Shown here: in pieces, positions 1 to 8,413 of the stretch
How positions within the stretch are numbered: the stretch's first letter is position 1
Layout: the number at the start of each line of letters is the position of its first letter
NCBI GenBank assembly: GCA_900552795.1
Contig: USBB01000034.1
Coordinates: 1-23,719, forward strand
Reading direction: 5' to 3'
DNA: 23,719 nt
DNA from: an uncultured Eubacterium sp.
GTDB lineage: Bacteria > Bacillota > Clostridia > Lachnospirales > Lachnospiraceae
Position numbers and translations under genes: made by a program
Notes under the pieces: model-generated
The model's database searches: none
Seen by the model: only the letters and a program-made list of their open reading frames with translations
What the model was told of the DNA's origin: nothing

Positions 1-11
1 TCATTATAGAA

Positions 12-698
12 TTAATACATGGTGGATGCCATCCACCCTAAAATTAGGCGCTTACCATCCTTAGGCATACAAAACAATAGCTTCCCCTCCTGCATATAAG
101 CTATATAATCGGCAATTCTATCCGAATCCTCGGTAATGTGCGAAGATATCAACACGCTTCTCTCTCCATCAGATACTATCTCTGCACTCAATTTTATAAA
201 TTCCTCTCTAAAATGTTTATCAAGCCCTGCTGTCGGCTCGTCAAACAAAAATAATTTAGCATCATGAGATATCGAAAATGCAAGCTGTACCTTTGTTTTC
301 ATACCCTTAGACAATTTCTTATATTTCATATCCTTATCAAGCTTAAATTTCTCGATGAATTTTAGATACTTGATATTATCAAACGCTCTGTAAAGCGACC
401 CATAAAACACGCCAATCTGCTCTATAGTCATTTCTTGCTCAAAAAAACCTTCATCTATAACAATCCCAAGCTTTTCCTTAGCATTTTGCTCATCTGCTTT
501 CAAATCACATCCGTTTATCACCACGTCACCAGATGCTCTATAAAGCCCCATTATAATTTTCATAAGCGTTGTCTTGCCTGCTCCATTCTCACCTATAAGC
601 CCGCAAACATATCCTTTCGGTATCGAAAATGTTATATTATCCAGCATAAATGCCTCTTCCCCAGATAAATGTTTTTCTATATTTTTAACATGCAGCAT
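12..698 (-). CDS. ABC transporter ATP-binding protein (YtrB-like)
   Basis: This is a cytoplasmic ATPase subunit of an ABC-2 type exporter that would power a separate membrane protein. The Walker A motif GENGAGKT is at residues 36-43, the signature LSKGM at 129-133, Walker B with FDEP at about 149-155, and the switch His is in SSHITED. ATG is preceded by AGAAGGA. At 228 residues it is shorter than the related ATPase at 18199. Its last 15 or so residues, after the usual GKLLFC segment, do not look like family sequence and are encoded across a small palindrome (21-37), so the C-terminus may be truncated or replaced. Its permease and GntR regulator are not visible here; the permease would lie beyond the left edge. 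ATPase assignment is firm; substrate unknown. Confidence 0.9.
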   Translation of the reverse strand: MLHVKNIEKHLSGEEAFMLDNITFSIPKGYVCGLIGENGAGKTTLMKIIMGLYRASGDVVINGCDLKADEQNAKEKLGIVIDEGFFEQEMTIEQIGVFYGSLYRAFDNIKYLKFIEKFKLDKDMKYKKLSKGMKTKVQLAFSISHDAKLFLFDEPTAGLDKHFREEFIKLSAEIVSDGERSVLISSHITEDSDRIADYIAYMQEGKLLFCMPKDGKRLILGWMASTMY

Positions 699-752
699 GT
701 TTATTCCTTCTTTCTATAGGAGGTTGTAGTTATAGATATACTTTTTTAATAA

Positions 753-804
753 AAAGCTGTGCATATACTGTATATATAAATATATACAGTATATGCACAG
801 CTTT
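753..804. repeat. 52-bp perfect palindrome, probable operator
   Basis: Two 24-bp arms (753-776 and 781-804) are exact reverse complements around the 4-bp centre TAAA. It lies upstream of the minus-strand ABC gene and covers its predicted -10 and start point. On the minus strand the hairpin is followed by TTTTTATT, so it could also act as a weak terminator or attenuator. The arms are AT-rich, which fits a regulator-binding site better than a standard terminator. Confidence 0.8.
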
Positions 805-809
805 GTCAA
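781..809 (-). promoter_or_regulatory. Promoter of the ABC ATPase gene
   Basis: On the minus strand TTGACA (809-804) is followed by exactly 17 bp and TATATA (786-781), a near-consensus sigma-A promoter. The -10 and the spacer are inside the 52-bp palindrome, so a dimeric repressor there would block polymerase. About 80 bp of leader separates it from the ATG at 698. Confidence 0.7.
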
Positions 810-916
810 TCAGATATTATTATTTTTATTTATTTGAAATAAAGTATTATTCTGTACTAAGTTCTGTTTTAAAAACAATGTGAAACAGCTCCCGAACTAC
901 TCTGTAGACATTTCAG

Positions 917-1459
917 CTAAATTACCTGTTTCCCTAAATCGGATATTGTGTAAACAGTATTTCCAGCTCTTTTACTTTTGGTAAGATAATAAAAATCTTC
1001 CTCTAGTTTTTTTGTTAGCCAACCTATTTTTTGAGAAGTAACATCCATTTCCTGTGACATTTCCCTTGCAGTAACACAGCCTCCTTTTAATATTGCTAAT
1101 TTCATAAATAAATACTGTTCTCTTTCAAGTAAATTTCCTCTTTTCTCAATTTCTTCAATTTCCTTTCTAAAAATATCAGATATCCGCTTTTTTACCATAA
1201 TACTATTTTTTGCCCCACACTCTAGACAATTCATATTGTGTTTTTTCAAAAAATCCAAATCATCCTCCGAATATACATATCCGCACTTATCGCAAATAAT
1301 TTCTTTTGTCTCTTTCAAAAAGTCCATTAACAGATTATTGAAATTGAAAGGTGACTCAATAAAATATGTCCTTGATTCATTTCCATCTGGTTTTCCCCAA
1401 CGCAAATTTTCATTCAAACATAATCCATAATTCAAAGCATAGTAAAAATGTATCGTCAA
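917..1459 (-). CDS. Zinc-ribbon/winged-helix protein, N-terminally truncated
   Basis: I do not recognise the parent family. The protein has a four-cysteine zinc ribbon (CDKCG ... CLECG, about residues 57-81). A basic/acidic helix follows, then a C-terminal winged-helix domain with a MarR-like pattern (about residues 110-180). The open frame starts only at a TTG without a convincing ribosome binding site and stops being open a few codons upstream. The first recognisable residues (NYGLCLNENLRWGKP) read like the middle of a longer protein. The frame ends head-to-head against a relaxase fragment on the other strand, which supports loss of the 5' part by deletion or recombination. It may be a pseudogene remnant; DNA binding is inferred from the fold only. 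Confidence 0.55.
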   Translation of the reverse strand: MTIHFYYALNYGLCLNENLRWGKPDGNESRTYFIESPFNFNNLLMDFLKETKEIICDKCGYVYSEDDLDFLKKHNMNCLECGAKNSIMVKKRISDIFRKEIEEIEKRGNLLEREQYLFMKLAILKGGCVTAREMSQEMDVTSQKIGWLTKKLEEDFYYLTKSKRAGNTVYTISDLGKQVI

Positions 1460-1732
1460 ATTTATTTAGAATATAGAAATGACACCACTGATAAAGCATT
1501 TTATGATGAACATAAATCAGAAATAACACAGTATCAAAATGCCCTTGCTGAACTTAAAAAGGTTTATTCTAAGCTACCAGATACCAAGGAAATTTTAGAG
1601 CAGCTTGACTTACTCCATAAAAAAAAGAATACCCTAATGCAAGAGTATTCTTCTACAAAAGCTGATATGAATGAGCTTTATCAAATAAGACAAAATTATA
1701 AAGCCTTTATTAATAATGATTTAGAAAGATAA
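1448..1732 (+). pseudogene. Relaxase/mobilization protein, C-terminal fragment
   Basis: The 94 residues match the extreme C-terminal tail of MobA/VirD2-like relaxases from Clostridia conjugative elements, as I remember them. The pattern is YxEY..., FYDEHKSEITQYQNAL, a KLPDTKEI linker, then a KKNTLMQEYSSTKADMNEL coiled-coil and a final hydrophobic residue cluster. The nuclease domain (three-His motif and catalytic Tyr), expected several hundred residues upstream, is missing; the frame is closed by a stop at 1421-1423. No ribosome binding site precedes the ATG. It cannot nick DNA on its own and marks a decayed or rearranged mobile element. Its stop is only 19 bp from the convergent HerA stop. 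Confidence 0.65.
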
Positions 1733-1751
1733 TTTAACCTAAATTATTTTC

Positions 1752-3500
1752 TTATTTCTTTGTTTGACATCTCATATTTTCTACCGCTTTGGCAATCGCT
1801 ATATTATCAACCTTTTTATTATCCCATTCCGACCAAAAATCTTTAGTTGCACTAATAGGCTTTAATTGTGGCACTTTTAATTTAATTCGACTAGGTAATA
1901 AGATAGCATCTCCTACTGCTATAGCTTCACCGATATCTAAAATTGGCAATTGATCTAAAATACCTTTTAATGCATCTGGAAGTAAACTTTTTATTACTGA
2001 TTTATCTCTATCATTAGACAATCGCAAAACTAAAAAATTATTACATTGGCTTAAGATTGTTTTGCTAACATCTGAGGGTCTTTGGCTTATTACAACTAAT
2101 GATATTCCATATTTTCTTCCTTCTTTGGCTATTCTCTCAAAATTCCATAACGCTTGTTTTTGAATATTATCTGCATCTTCTTTTATAGGGAGATATAAAT
2201 GAGCTTCATCACATAAAATAGCAAATGGCGTTCTTTCTTTTTCATCCATCCAAATTTGAACTTCAAACAATAGTCTTGCTATAATTCCTGTTACTATAGG
2301 CAACACATCAGAAGGAACTTCTGAAAAATCGATAATTTTTATTCCTTTTTTTTCATCGTTTGTACCGATTAATCGGCATAATAATATAGATAGCCATTCG
2401 TATTTTAGTGTATTAGAATTTGGTTGAAATAAAAATCCATATCTTTTATCCAAGATTTTTGTCTCAAACCGTGATATAAAGCGAGTCAGTTTTCCCTCCC
2501 ATTCACCTTTAACTTCTCTGCCATTTGCACCTATTCCTTTTTTGGTGTCATCATCTTTTAGCTTAACAACTAAATCTTTTATATCAAATGGAATAGGTGA
2601 ATCAACGGTAAATGTATTTAAGACTTCAGACTTATTTTCTTTTTTAAGAGTATCCTCTTTCAAATTTCTTACATGGAAAGTAAATCTTGATGCTTGATTA
2701 GGTGCATTGTTATCTGATCTATCTAATATCATTGATAACATTTCATCTCTATTCAGCAACCAATATGGTAAAAATACATATTTTTCATCTTGTTTTTCCA
2801 AATCTCCTGGTCCTGCAATTTTATAGTACTCTGCGTACTTATTTTCGGCTTCACATAATGACTTATATTCTCCATGCAAATCAAAAATAAGCATATTAGG
2901 ATTGTTTAACTTGCTTGCTTCCTCAATCAAATTAGCAACACACCAACTTTTACCGGAACCAGTACTTCCCAAAATTGAAGCATGCCTTTGAAAAAATTTA
3001 TCACCATCTAATATTGCTCGAGCACTGTTATCGATGGCAAAAGTACCAATTTCTAATTGTTTTTCTGACGAAACTTTATCACCTATAATGTTCATGAAAG
3101 AATTTAAATTATCTCCATTAATCGAATAACAATTATGAGAAATTTGAGGAAATGTATCGATTCCTCTTTTAAAGATGTTTTTATCATCTCCATCTACAGT
3201 TTTATATGTTCCAATTAAAGAAATTTGAATTATATCAGATGACACATACTCATATTCAAAATCTTCATCGTATTCATCCATAAAATTATCTAGAGTTAAC
3301 AATTCATTAGCTTTTCGCCTTACTTTATCAATTAGTCCAATAGTAAATTCAAATTTTCTTGTTGTTTGAATAGCCACAATGCTACCAACTTTTAATAATG
3401 ATATTTTTTCATTTTCTTCAACTTCAATTAAAACTTGATTAGTATCAACATATATTACTGAACCGATTTTATCAAATTCATTAAATGATAATTCACTCAT
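1752..3500 (-). CDS. herA: HerA-type ATPase of a SIR2-HerA defence pair
   Basis: A hexameric FtsK/HerA-superfamily DNA translocase of 582 residues. An N-terminal HAS-barrel-like beta region covers about 1-110. The DUF87 core carries Walker A GSTGSGKS (178-185), an IFDLHGEY segment (205-212), Walker B CDEAH (430-434) and an ISQRPSDVS sensor (471-479). The ATG overlaps the SIR2 stop as TAATG and has a strong GAGGAGGTG site at 3507-3515, so the two are translationally coupled. In SIR2-HerA (Nezha) systems HerA oligomers assemble with SIR2 and license NAD+ depletion or nuclease activity on infection; that role is inferred here from family and gene pairing. The active-site motifs look intact. Confidence 0.92.
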   Translation of the reverse strand: MSELSFNEFDKIGSVIYVDTNQVLIEVEENEKISLLKVGSIVAIQTTRKFEFTIGLIDKVRRKANELLTLDNFMDEYDEDFEYEYVSSDIIQISLIGTYKTVDGDDKNIFKRGIDTFPQISHNCYSINGDNLNSFMNIIGDKVSSEKQLEIGTFAIDNSARAILDGDKFFQRHASILGSTGSGKSWCVANLIEEASKLNNPNMLIFDLHGEYKSLCEAENKYAEYYKIAGPGDLEKQDEKYVFLPYWLLNRDEMLSMILDRSDNNAPNQASRFTFHVRNLKEDTLKKENKSEVLNTFTVDSPIPFDIKDLVVKLKDDDTKKGIGANGREVKGEWEGKLTRFISRFETKILDKRYGFLFQPNSNTLKYEWLSILLCRLIGTNDEKKGIKIIDFSEVPSDVLPIVTGIIARLLFEVQIWMDEKERTPFAILCDEAHLYLPIKEDADNIQKQALWNFERIAKEGRKYGISLVVISQRPSDVSKTILSQCNNFLVLRLSNDRDKSVIKSLLPDALKGILDQLPILDIGEAIAVGDAILLPSRIKLKVPQLKPISATKDFWSEWDNKKVDNIAIAKAVENMRCQTKK

Positions 3501-4540
3501 TAAAACACCTCCTCAATCAATTCTGCTATATCCCATATATTTTTACCCTCAATTTCATAAGTTTCTTTATCATAATAGATTATGGAACCACAGCCATTAT
3601 TATTTAATTCTCTTTCTTCTATTGCAATTGTATTTGGAAAACTATCAACTATTTTTCTTGCATTATCAGATAACTTCCTTGTAATAATTAACTTTGGTTT
3701 ATTTCTATTGCTTTGTTCACTCAAATGCGTTTCCAAATGACTATCATTAAAACCGTATCCAATAAAAACTAATTTTTGTGCATTATCTATTTCATGTCCC
3801 ATCTTACCAATATGGTAATCAAATGGAATCTCATACCCTTTTTCATATTTATTAGAACCTGGTGTAATTATGCAGGGCGTTCCACATTCTATGTGATTTA
3901 TTTTGTTTAGCTCTCCATTTATTATCTTCCAATTAATGGAACCATGTGGTTTATATATTTTAATATGTGGTCTTAAAACATTAATATTTTTATTACCTCG
4001 TTTAACATTTCTTATCATTTCTTTGTGAGTATTCTCGGGTGAAAATCGGGAAATAATTTTTCCGATAAAAGAGTCTGAATAAGCGCATCCTTTAGATTCA
4101 CAAGCATATTCTATTAGCAAGTCATAATTTGTTGTTATTACTACAAGATTATATAATTCGATATTAAAACACGATAAATATTTAGAAAACTTTAATTCTC
4201 GATTTTTCTCGACAATTTCTTTAAAAACAATGAAATCCTCATTAGAAATCAAATCATATGTAACTTCCAAAATAGCTTTTTCTACATCATTAGAAACTTT
4301 GTTTTCCTGTAGTGTAGTCTCTAAATCCTTTCCACTTTTCAAATCATTTTCTATACTATTCCAACATACAATACTTTCTTTATTTATTCTAGGAGGAACC
4401 TCATTAAGAAGCTTTTGGGACAATGTCCACATACCTGAAATCCCTTCAGCGCATGATAGACCAGAACCTACAATAGTTACAGTCCCTTGATCAAAAAAAC
4501 TTTGAATAAACTTCTTAATATCACTCATTTTTTCATTCAT
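3500..4540 (-). CDS. SIR2-family NADase/effector (SIR2-HerA defence)
   Basis: A 346-residue SIR2-like (SIR2_2) protein. The Rossmann NAD-binding site is VGSGLS (24-29), followed by ITTNYD (135-140) with the conserved Asn. The catalytic His is in KPHGSINW (197-204), and GYGFNDSHLE (261-270) is the late family motif. All the key residues are present, so it is probably an active NAD+ hydrolase. It lacks transmembrane segments. It is transcribed just ahead of herA with a 1-nt overlap. In the characterised SIR2-HerA systems this protein is the toxic effector that drains NAD+ during phage infection (abortive infection). The start ATG follows GAGGAGGG at about 4547-4554. Confidence 0.92.
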   Translation of the reverse strand: MNEKMSDIKKFIQSFFDQGTVTIVGSGLSCAEGISGMWTLSQKLLNEVPPRINKESIVCWNSIENDLKSGKDLETTLQENKVSNDVEKAILEVTYDLISNEDFIVFKEIVEKNRELKFSKYLSCFNIELYNLVVITTNYDLLIEYACESKGCAYSDSFIGKIISRFSPENTHKEMIRNVKRGNKNINVLRPHIKIYKPHGSINWKIINGELNKINHIECGTPCIITPGSNKYEKGYEIPFDYHIGKMGHEIDNAQKLVFIGYGFNDSHLETHLSEQSNRNKPKLIITRKLSDNARKIVDSFPNTIAIEERELNNNGCGSIIYYDKETYEIEGKNIWDIAELIEEVF

Positions 4541-4586
4541 ATCATCCCTCCTCTATCAAATAGTTCTAAAAATCAAGATTAAATTA

Positions 4587-4628
4587 TATACATGATTTAA
4601 TTTTAAGAATACAAAAATTACATGTATA
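4587..4628. repeat. Inverted repeat between HNH and SIR2 genes
   Basis: Exact 8-bp arms TATACATG (4587-4594) and CATGTATA (4621-4628) extend inward imperfectly through TAATTTT/AAAAATTA. It sits in the 98-bp gap ahead of SIR2. A TATAAT (minus strand, 4584-4589) overlaps one arm, so this could be an operator on an internal promoter; no good -35 is visible. It could equally be a weak AT-rich terminator of the upstream restriction genes. Confidence 0.45.
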
Positions 4629-4638
4629 ACTATTAAAT

Positions 4639-5901
4639 TTAATTTGCAATAGAGTTATCACTTATTAAAAAACTAAACTTGTTGTTGGATAAATTGTCAC
4701 TATAGAAATAATCTATTTTATCTACTACTGCAGCAAAATCAAGATAATCAATTGAAGAGAAATCATCAGTTTCTAATCCTGTATTAAGAACATACTTATA
4801 GTCTTCAAAATCATAAAACTTTTCTTCCGAAGAAGATGTCAAATTATCATGTATCTTTGTTGATTTAGCAATCAAACATATATATTGAAAATCTTTATCA
4901 ATATACTGTGTATTGTTGTTAGGATGTGCCATAGAAAAATGTTGATTTGGAGTTAACATAATCAAATTTTCAACAAAATCTGCAATACTTGGATACTCTG
5001 ATTGTGCGAATATATGATGTGCTTGTGTTGCGTTAACTGTTTCAGTTGCTTGATTTATTTCAGACATACCACCATAGATAGTGTCATTAAATTTACGAAC
5101 TGCCTTTTTTGCTTTATTAACTGTATATGTCGCTAACGCCCTTGCCTGCAATTGAGCGTTTGTAAGTTCGTGTTCCGTTCTTGTAATAGACTTATCTTTG
5201 CCACTTAGCTCATCTCTCCAATTGGAACGATTATATTGCAAGTCATTCAAAGTGATTATATTTTTAGATATTCTTCCTTTTTCAGTACCTAGCTTTCTTA
5301 ATTTGAAAGCAAGTGGATTTATAACTTTAGTAAATATTCTTCCACATTCAGTTTCACCATTTATATTTGTATTATTTATAGTAAATTGAATAAATCTATC
5401 TCTTACATCTTTGTATGCAACTTTATCTTGTATTCTAAAAAAATCTGAAAAATCATTCATTAATCCGCTATCTGATAACACTTTGCAAATATATTCGTAT
5501 AAGAAGTTCAATGCATTCATTGGTCTTAAAGCAATCTTATCTAATATTTCTTTATTGTTTATTGAATAATAATACCTATTTTTCTCTTTTCTTACATTCA
5601 GAATTTTACTATATCCTAATAGTTTTATTGGTTGTCCAAAGTACTTATCGTATTCGTTACCTGCTTTCAATTCAGGATCCGGCTTTGAGAAAATAGCGAT
5701 TACATTTTCTCTTGCATAATCGCTATGCCAAATGTCAGATACAGTAAATTCTTCTGAATTAGTTGTATCAACATATTCATTTATACAGTCTGCAATAATT
5801 GATACAACATCATATGTACATTTTTGATCTATCCATCTTGCATCGCCTGTTTTTCGTACATCATAATCATATTGATTTAAAAAGTCTTCATAAGTTCCCA
5901 T
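4639..5901 (-). CDS. HNH restriction endonuclease (HpyAV-like type II)
   Basis: Probable restriction endonuclease partner of the fused methyltransferase. Its beta-beta-alpha-metal (HNH) core is QAHHIF (about residues 293-298 from the chosen start), then ENLIM with the conserved Asn, then TPNQH with the last His. The N-terminal two thirds show no known motif and may hold target recognition. An in-frame ATG at 5916 lies upstream, but it coincides with the GAGGAG site at 5909-5914, which is correctly spaced for ATG 5901, so I use 5901 (420 aa). It directly follows the methyltransferase stop. From memory, HpyAV of Helicobacter pylori has the same pair (HNH endonuclease plus a m5C-m6A fusion of about 820 aa). 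The specificity of this copy is unknown. Confidence 0.75.
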   Translation of the reverse strand: MGTYEDFLNQYDYDVRKTGDARWIDQKCTYDVVSIIADCINEYVDTTNSEEFTVSDIWHSDYARENVIAIFSKPDPELKAGNEYDKYFGQPIKLLGYSKILNVRKEKNRYYYSINNKEILDKIALRPMNALNFLYEYICKVLSDSGLMNDFSDFFRIQDKVAYKDVRDRFIQFTINNTNINGETECGRIFTKVINPLAFKLRKLGTEKGRISKNIITLNDLQYNRSNWRDELSGKDKSITRTEHELTNAQLQARALATYTVNKAKKAVRKFNDTIYGGMSEINQATETVNATQAHHIFAQSEYPSIADFVENLIMLTPNQHFSMAHPNNNTQYIDKDFQYICLIAKSTKIHDNLTSSSEEKFYDFEDYKYVLNTGLETDDFSSIDYLDFAAVVDKIDYFYSDNLSNNKFSFLISDNSIAN

Positions 5902-5902
5902 A

Positions 5903-8413
5903 TTATATCTCCTCATTTATACCAAACCAATAACAACTTGTTTTATCTACATTTAATGATCGTGTTTGAAAATTTCTAGCTATTTTATAGAATGTTCTAA
6001 ACTCATCACTAGCTATATAATTCATTTGTGAACTAGAAATGGTCATATTTTCATCTTTAGGAATTAATATAGCAATAGACCCATTCACAACATATCCTTT
6101 TTCTTTTTTTATTAATCTTGGTTTATAAGTCATATTAGGCGTTAAATAAACATTGTCATTATCTAAATATTTTTTAACAGTTAACTTTGACAAAGTTTCC
6201 TTATCTATGAAAGAGTCATATCCTTCTATTTTAATTATTTCTCCCGAATCCAATATATTCCTTGATTTAAGCACTCTAACCGAATACTTATCTGTTTTAT
6301 CTAAAAAAGAATTGTTGTTAGTTATTTGTCTATCTCTAAACACATCAAATATTCCGAACCTCATTTTTTTTAACACATCATCAAAGAAGTCATCTCTATA
6401 TATAATCCAATAAGGCAATTCTGAACTAAAAATATAACTACTTTTCTGCAACATCTCGCGATTATTAGTGGCTGAAATAATTTTTGTATATGCTGATTTT
6501 CCTTTAGAATCAATCATAAGATTAATTGTTTCCACAAGAACACCTTTAAAACCATTTTCTCCAAAATCTATAATGCTATCTATCTTAAAATCTTTTAGCC
6601 ATGCTCTTGTTGATGAAAATTCAGGCGTATTTAAAATATTTTTCGGCATAATCATTGAAACATAATCTGAATTGAGTATTGCCTTTTCTAAGATAAATTC
6701 AGCTAGATTAGTAGATTCTTTATTCATATTATCCTTTAATAACTTATTCCTATATGAACCATTTATTTTTGAAAAAGGAGGATTACCTATTATCAAATTA
6801 ACTCTATCAAAACTGTAATCCATGAAGTCAGCACAAACGAAATTCATTGAAAAGTTATTAGGTACATTGTTTTTATCATATAAAATTTTGAGTGCTTCAA
6901 TAGCATTTGGATCTACATCAATAACAGTCAAATTAACATGTTTTTTACATTCATATTTTTTAAAAATAAATGGTAAAAAGTTCCCAGCACCAACAGATGG
7001 TTCAATAATGCTAATTTCCTCTTCTTCAAAATCAGGTAAGTTCTCAAAAATTTCTTGAACAATAAACTTATTCGTAAAATAAGCTGAATGCTGCTGTCTT
7101 TTTGAATTAGCATATTCTATAATCGACGATAACGAAGATAAGCTATAGTTCTCTTTGTTTTCAAGTAAAAAATCTTTTAAATTAGCTGTGTTATTAAGGT
7201 CATACTTTTCAATTATTTCTTTTATATCTTTTTTAGTTAATCTATGAAATGAAATGTTTTTTTTTATTTTATTAGCAATTTGCCTAAATATAATGGTAGG
7301 CACAGCCTCACCAATACTTTGCCTAATATTCATTTCTTCTTTTTTTGATATTTTTCGTTTTTCTGTAACTGGTAATTGGTTCAAATATTCTAAATCATAA
7401 TCAACCCATCTAAATGAATCCGGAATGGTCATCATACGCATTAATTCTCTAATAGAAAAAACCCTATTATCAACTGGATGAACTGTATTTTGACTAGCCA
7501 TTTGGTCGTTTCTTGTATGGATGCACGGTGCTACTTTGTTATAAATTTGTCTAGTATACTTATCTGCATTTTTCGATTTATTTATGACCATCTTTCCATC
7601 GATAATTCTATGTGGCTTTAACTCATCGTCCTCGTTATCAAAGGCACTTTGTCCCTGTTCCAAATTTTCTATCCAAGGCAACATATGTTTAGGATAAATT
7701 CTAAAGCTATGAAAAAAATCATCAGAATCATACTCTCCCCAACTTAAGCTTTTCATATCTCCTATAATCTCATAAAGAGTTTTTTCTGAAACATAGTCTG
7801 GCATAATTTCAATTGGAGAAATATCATCTGAAAACATCTTATCGACACCAATCACAAGTGTACGAGTTCTGGAGGAATTTGAACCATAATTTTTAAAATT
7901 AAGCACTTCATTATGTATCAAATATCTTTCACTTAGTTCGTTTGTTATCATATCTCCAATAGCTACTACATCACCTTGCTTATCTATACATCCTGTTTTC
8001 CAAAATGCTGATACATTCTCAAAAACAAAAAATCTTGGATTTATATTCTTTATTAAATCCACACTTTCTTTAATTAAACTATTTCTTTCAATTTCTTTCT
8101 CTTTTTTCTTGTGATTTGCAACACTCATGCCTTGACATGGTGGAGTAGCAATAACAACATCAACCCTATCATTTCCAAGTTTATTCCATTTCTCAATTTC
8201 TTGATATATACGCTTTTTGGTTGAGTCTTCCTTTATATCCGCTGCTATATATCCACTTTCAAATTTACATTTCTTATTTAATTTTTGTATGTTTAATCTC
8301 TTTTCCAGCAATTCATTCGTTGCTATACATTCAAATCCTTCTTGTTTAAATCCGTAGCAGCCTACTCCTGCAGAAGAAAACAACGAAATATATGTAGGTT
8401 TATTCTGAATCAT
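5903..8413 (-). CDS. Fused m5C and m6A DNA methyltransferase
   Basis: An 836-residue two-enzyme fusion. The N-terminal half is a C5-cytosine methyltransferase: motif I SLFSSAGVG (10-18), catalytic PPCQ with Cys93 (91-94), FENV (131-134), motif VIII with RTRTLVIG (182-189), a short recognition region of roughly 115 residues, and closing IGEAVP (367-372). The C-terminal half is an Eco57I/TaqI-like N6-adenine methyltransferase: SAYFTNKF (443-450), motif I EPSVGAGNF (471-479) and catalytic NPPF (544-547). Two base specificities in one chain suit an asymmetric target, C on one strand and A on the other, as in type IIS systems. It overlaps the regulator by ATGA and is followed at once by the HNH nuclease. 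Both active sites look intact. Confidence 0.9.
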   Translation of the reverse strand: MIQNKPTYISLFSSAGVGCYGFKQEGFECIATNELLEKRLNIQKLNKKCKFESGYIAADIKEDSTKKRIYQEIEKWNKLGNDRVDVVIATPPCQGMSVANHKKKEKEIERNSLIKESVDLIKNINPRFFVFENVSAFWKTGCIDKQGDVVAIGDMITNELSERYLIHNEVLNFKNYGSNSSRTRTLVIGVDKMFSDDISPIEIMPDYVSEKTLYEIIGDMKSLSWGEYDSDDFFHSFRIYPKHMLPWIENLEQGQSAFDNEDDELKPHRIIDGKMVINKSKNADKYTRQIYNKVAPCIHTRNDQMASQNTVHPVDNRVFSIRELMRMMTIPDSFRWVDYDLEYLNQLPVTEKRKISKKEEMNIRQSIGEAVPTIIFRQIANKIKKNISFHRLTKKDIKEIIEKYDLNNTANLKDFLLENKENYSLSSLSSIIEYANSKRQQHSAYFTNKFIVQEIFENLPDFEEEEISIIEPSVGAGNFLPFIFKKYECKKHVNLTVIDVDPNAIEALKILYDKNNVPNNFSMNFVCADFMDYSFDRVNLIIGNPPFSKINGSYRNKLLKDNMNKESTNLAEFILEKAILNSDYVSMIMPKNILNTPEFSSTRAWLKDFKIDSIIDFGENGFKGVLVETINLMIDSKGKSAYTKIISATNNREMLQKSSYIFSSELPYWIIYRDDFFDDVLKKMRFGIFDVFRDRQITNNNSFLDKTDKYSVRVLKSRNILDSGEIIKIEGYDSFIDKETLSKLTVKKYLDNDNVYLTPNMTYKPRLIKKEKGYVVNGSIAILIPKDENMTISSSQMNYIASDEFRTFYKIARNFQTRSLNVDKTSCYWFGINEEI

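Noticed and set aside
753..804. Ordinary terminator of the gene at 917-1459
   Set aside because: Far from that stop, AT-rich, and overlapping a consensus promoter; an operator role explains it better.
5899..5916. ATG at 5916 as start of the HNH gene
   Set aside because: It overlaps the GAGGAG site that is correctly spaced for the ATG at 5901.
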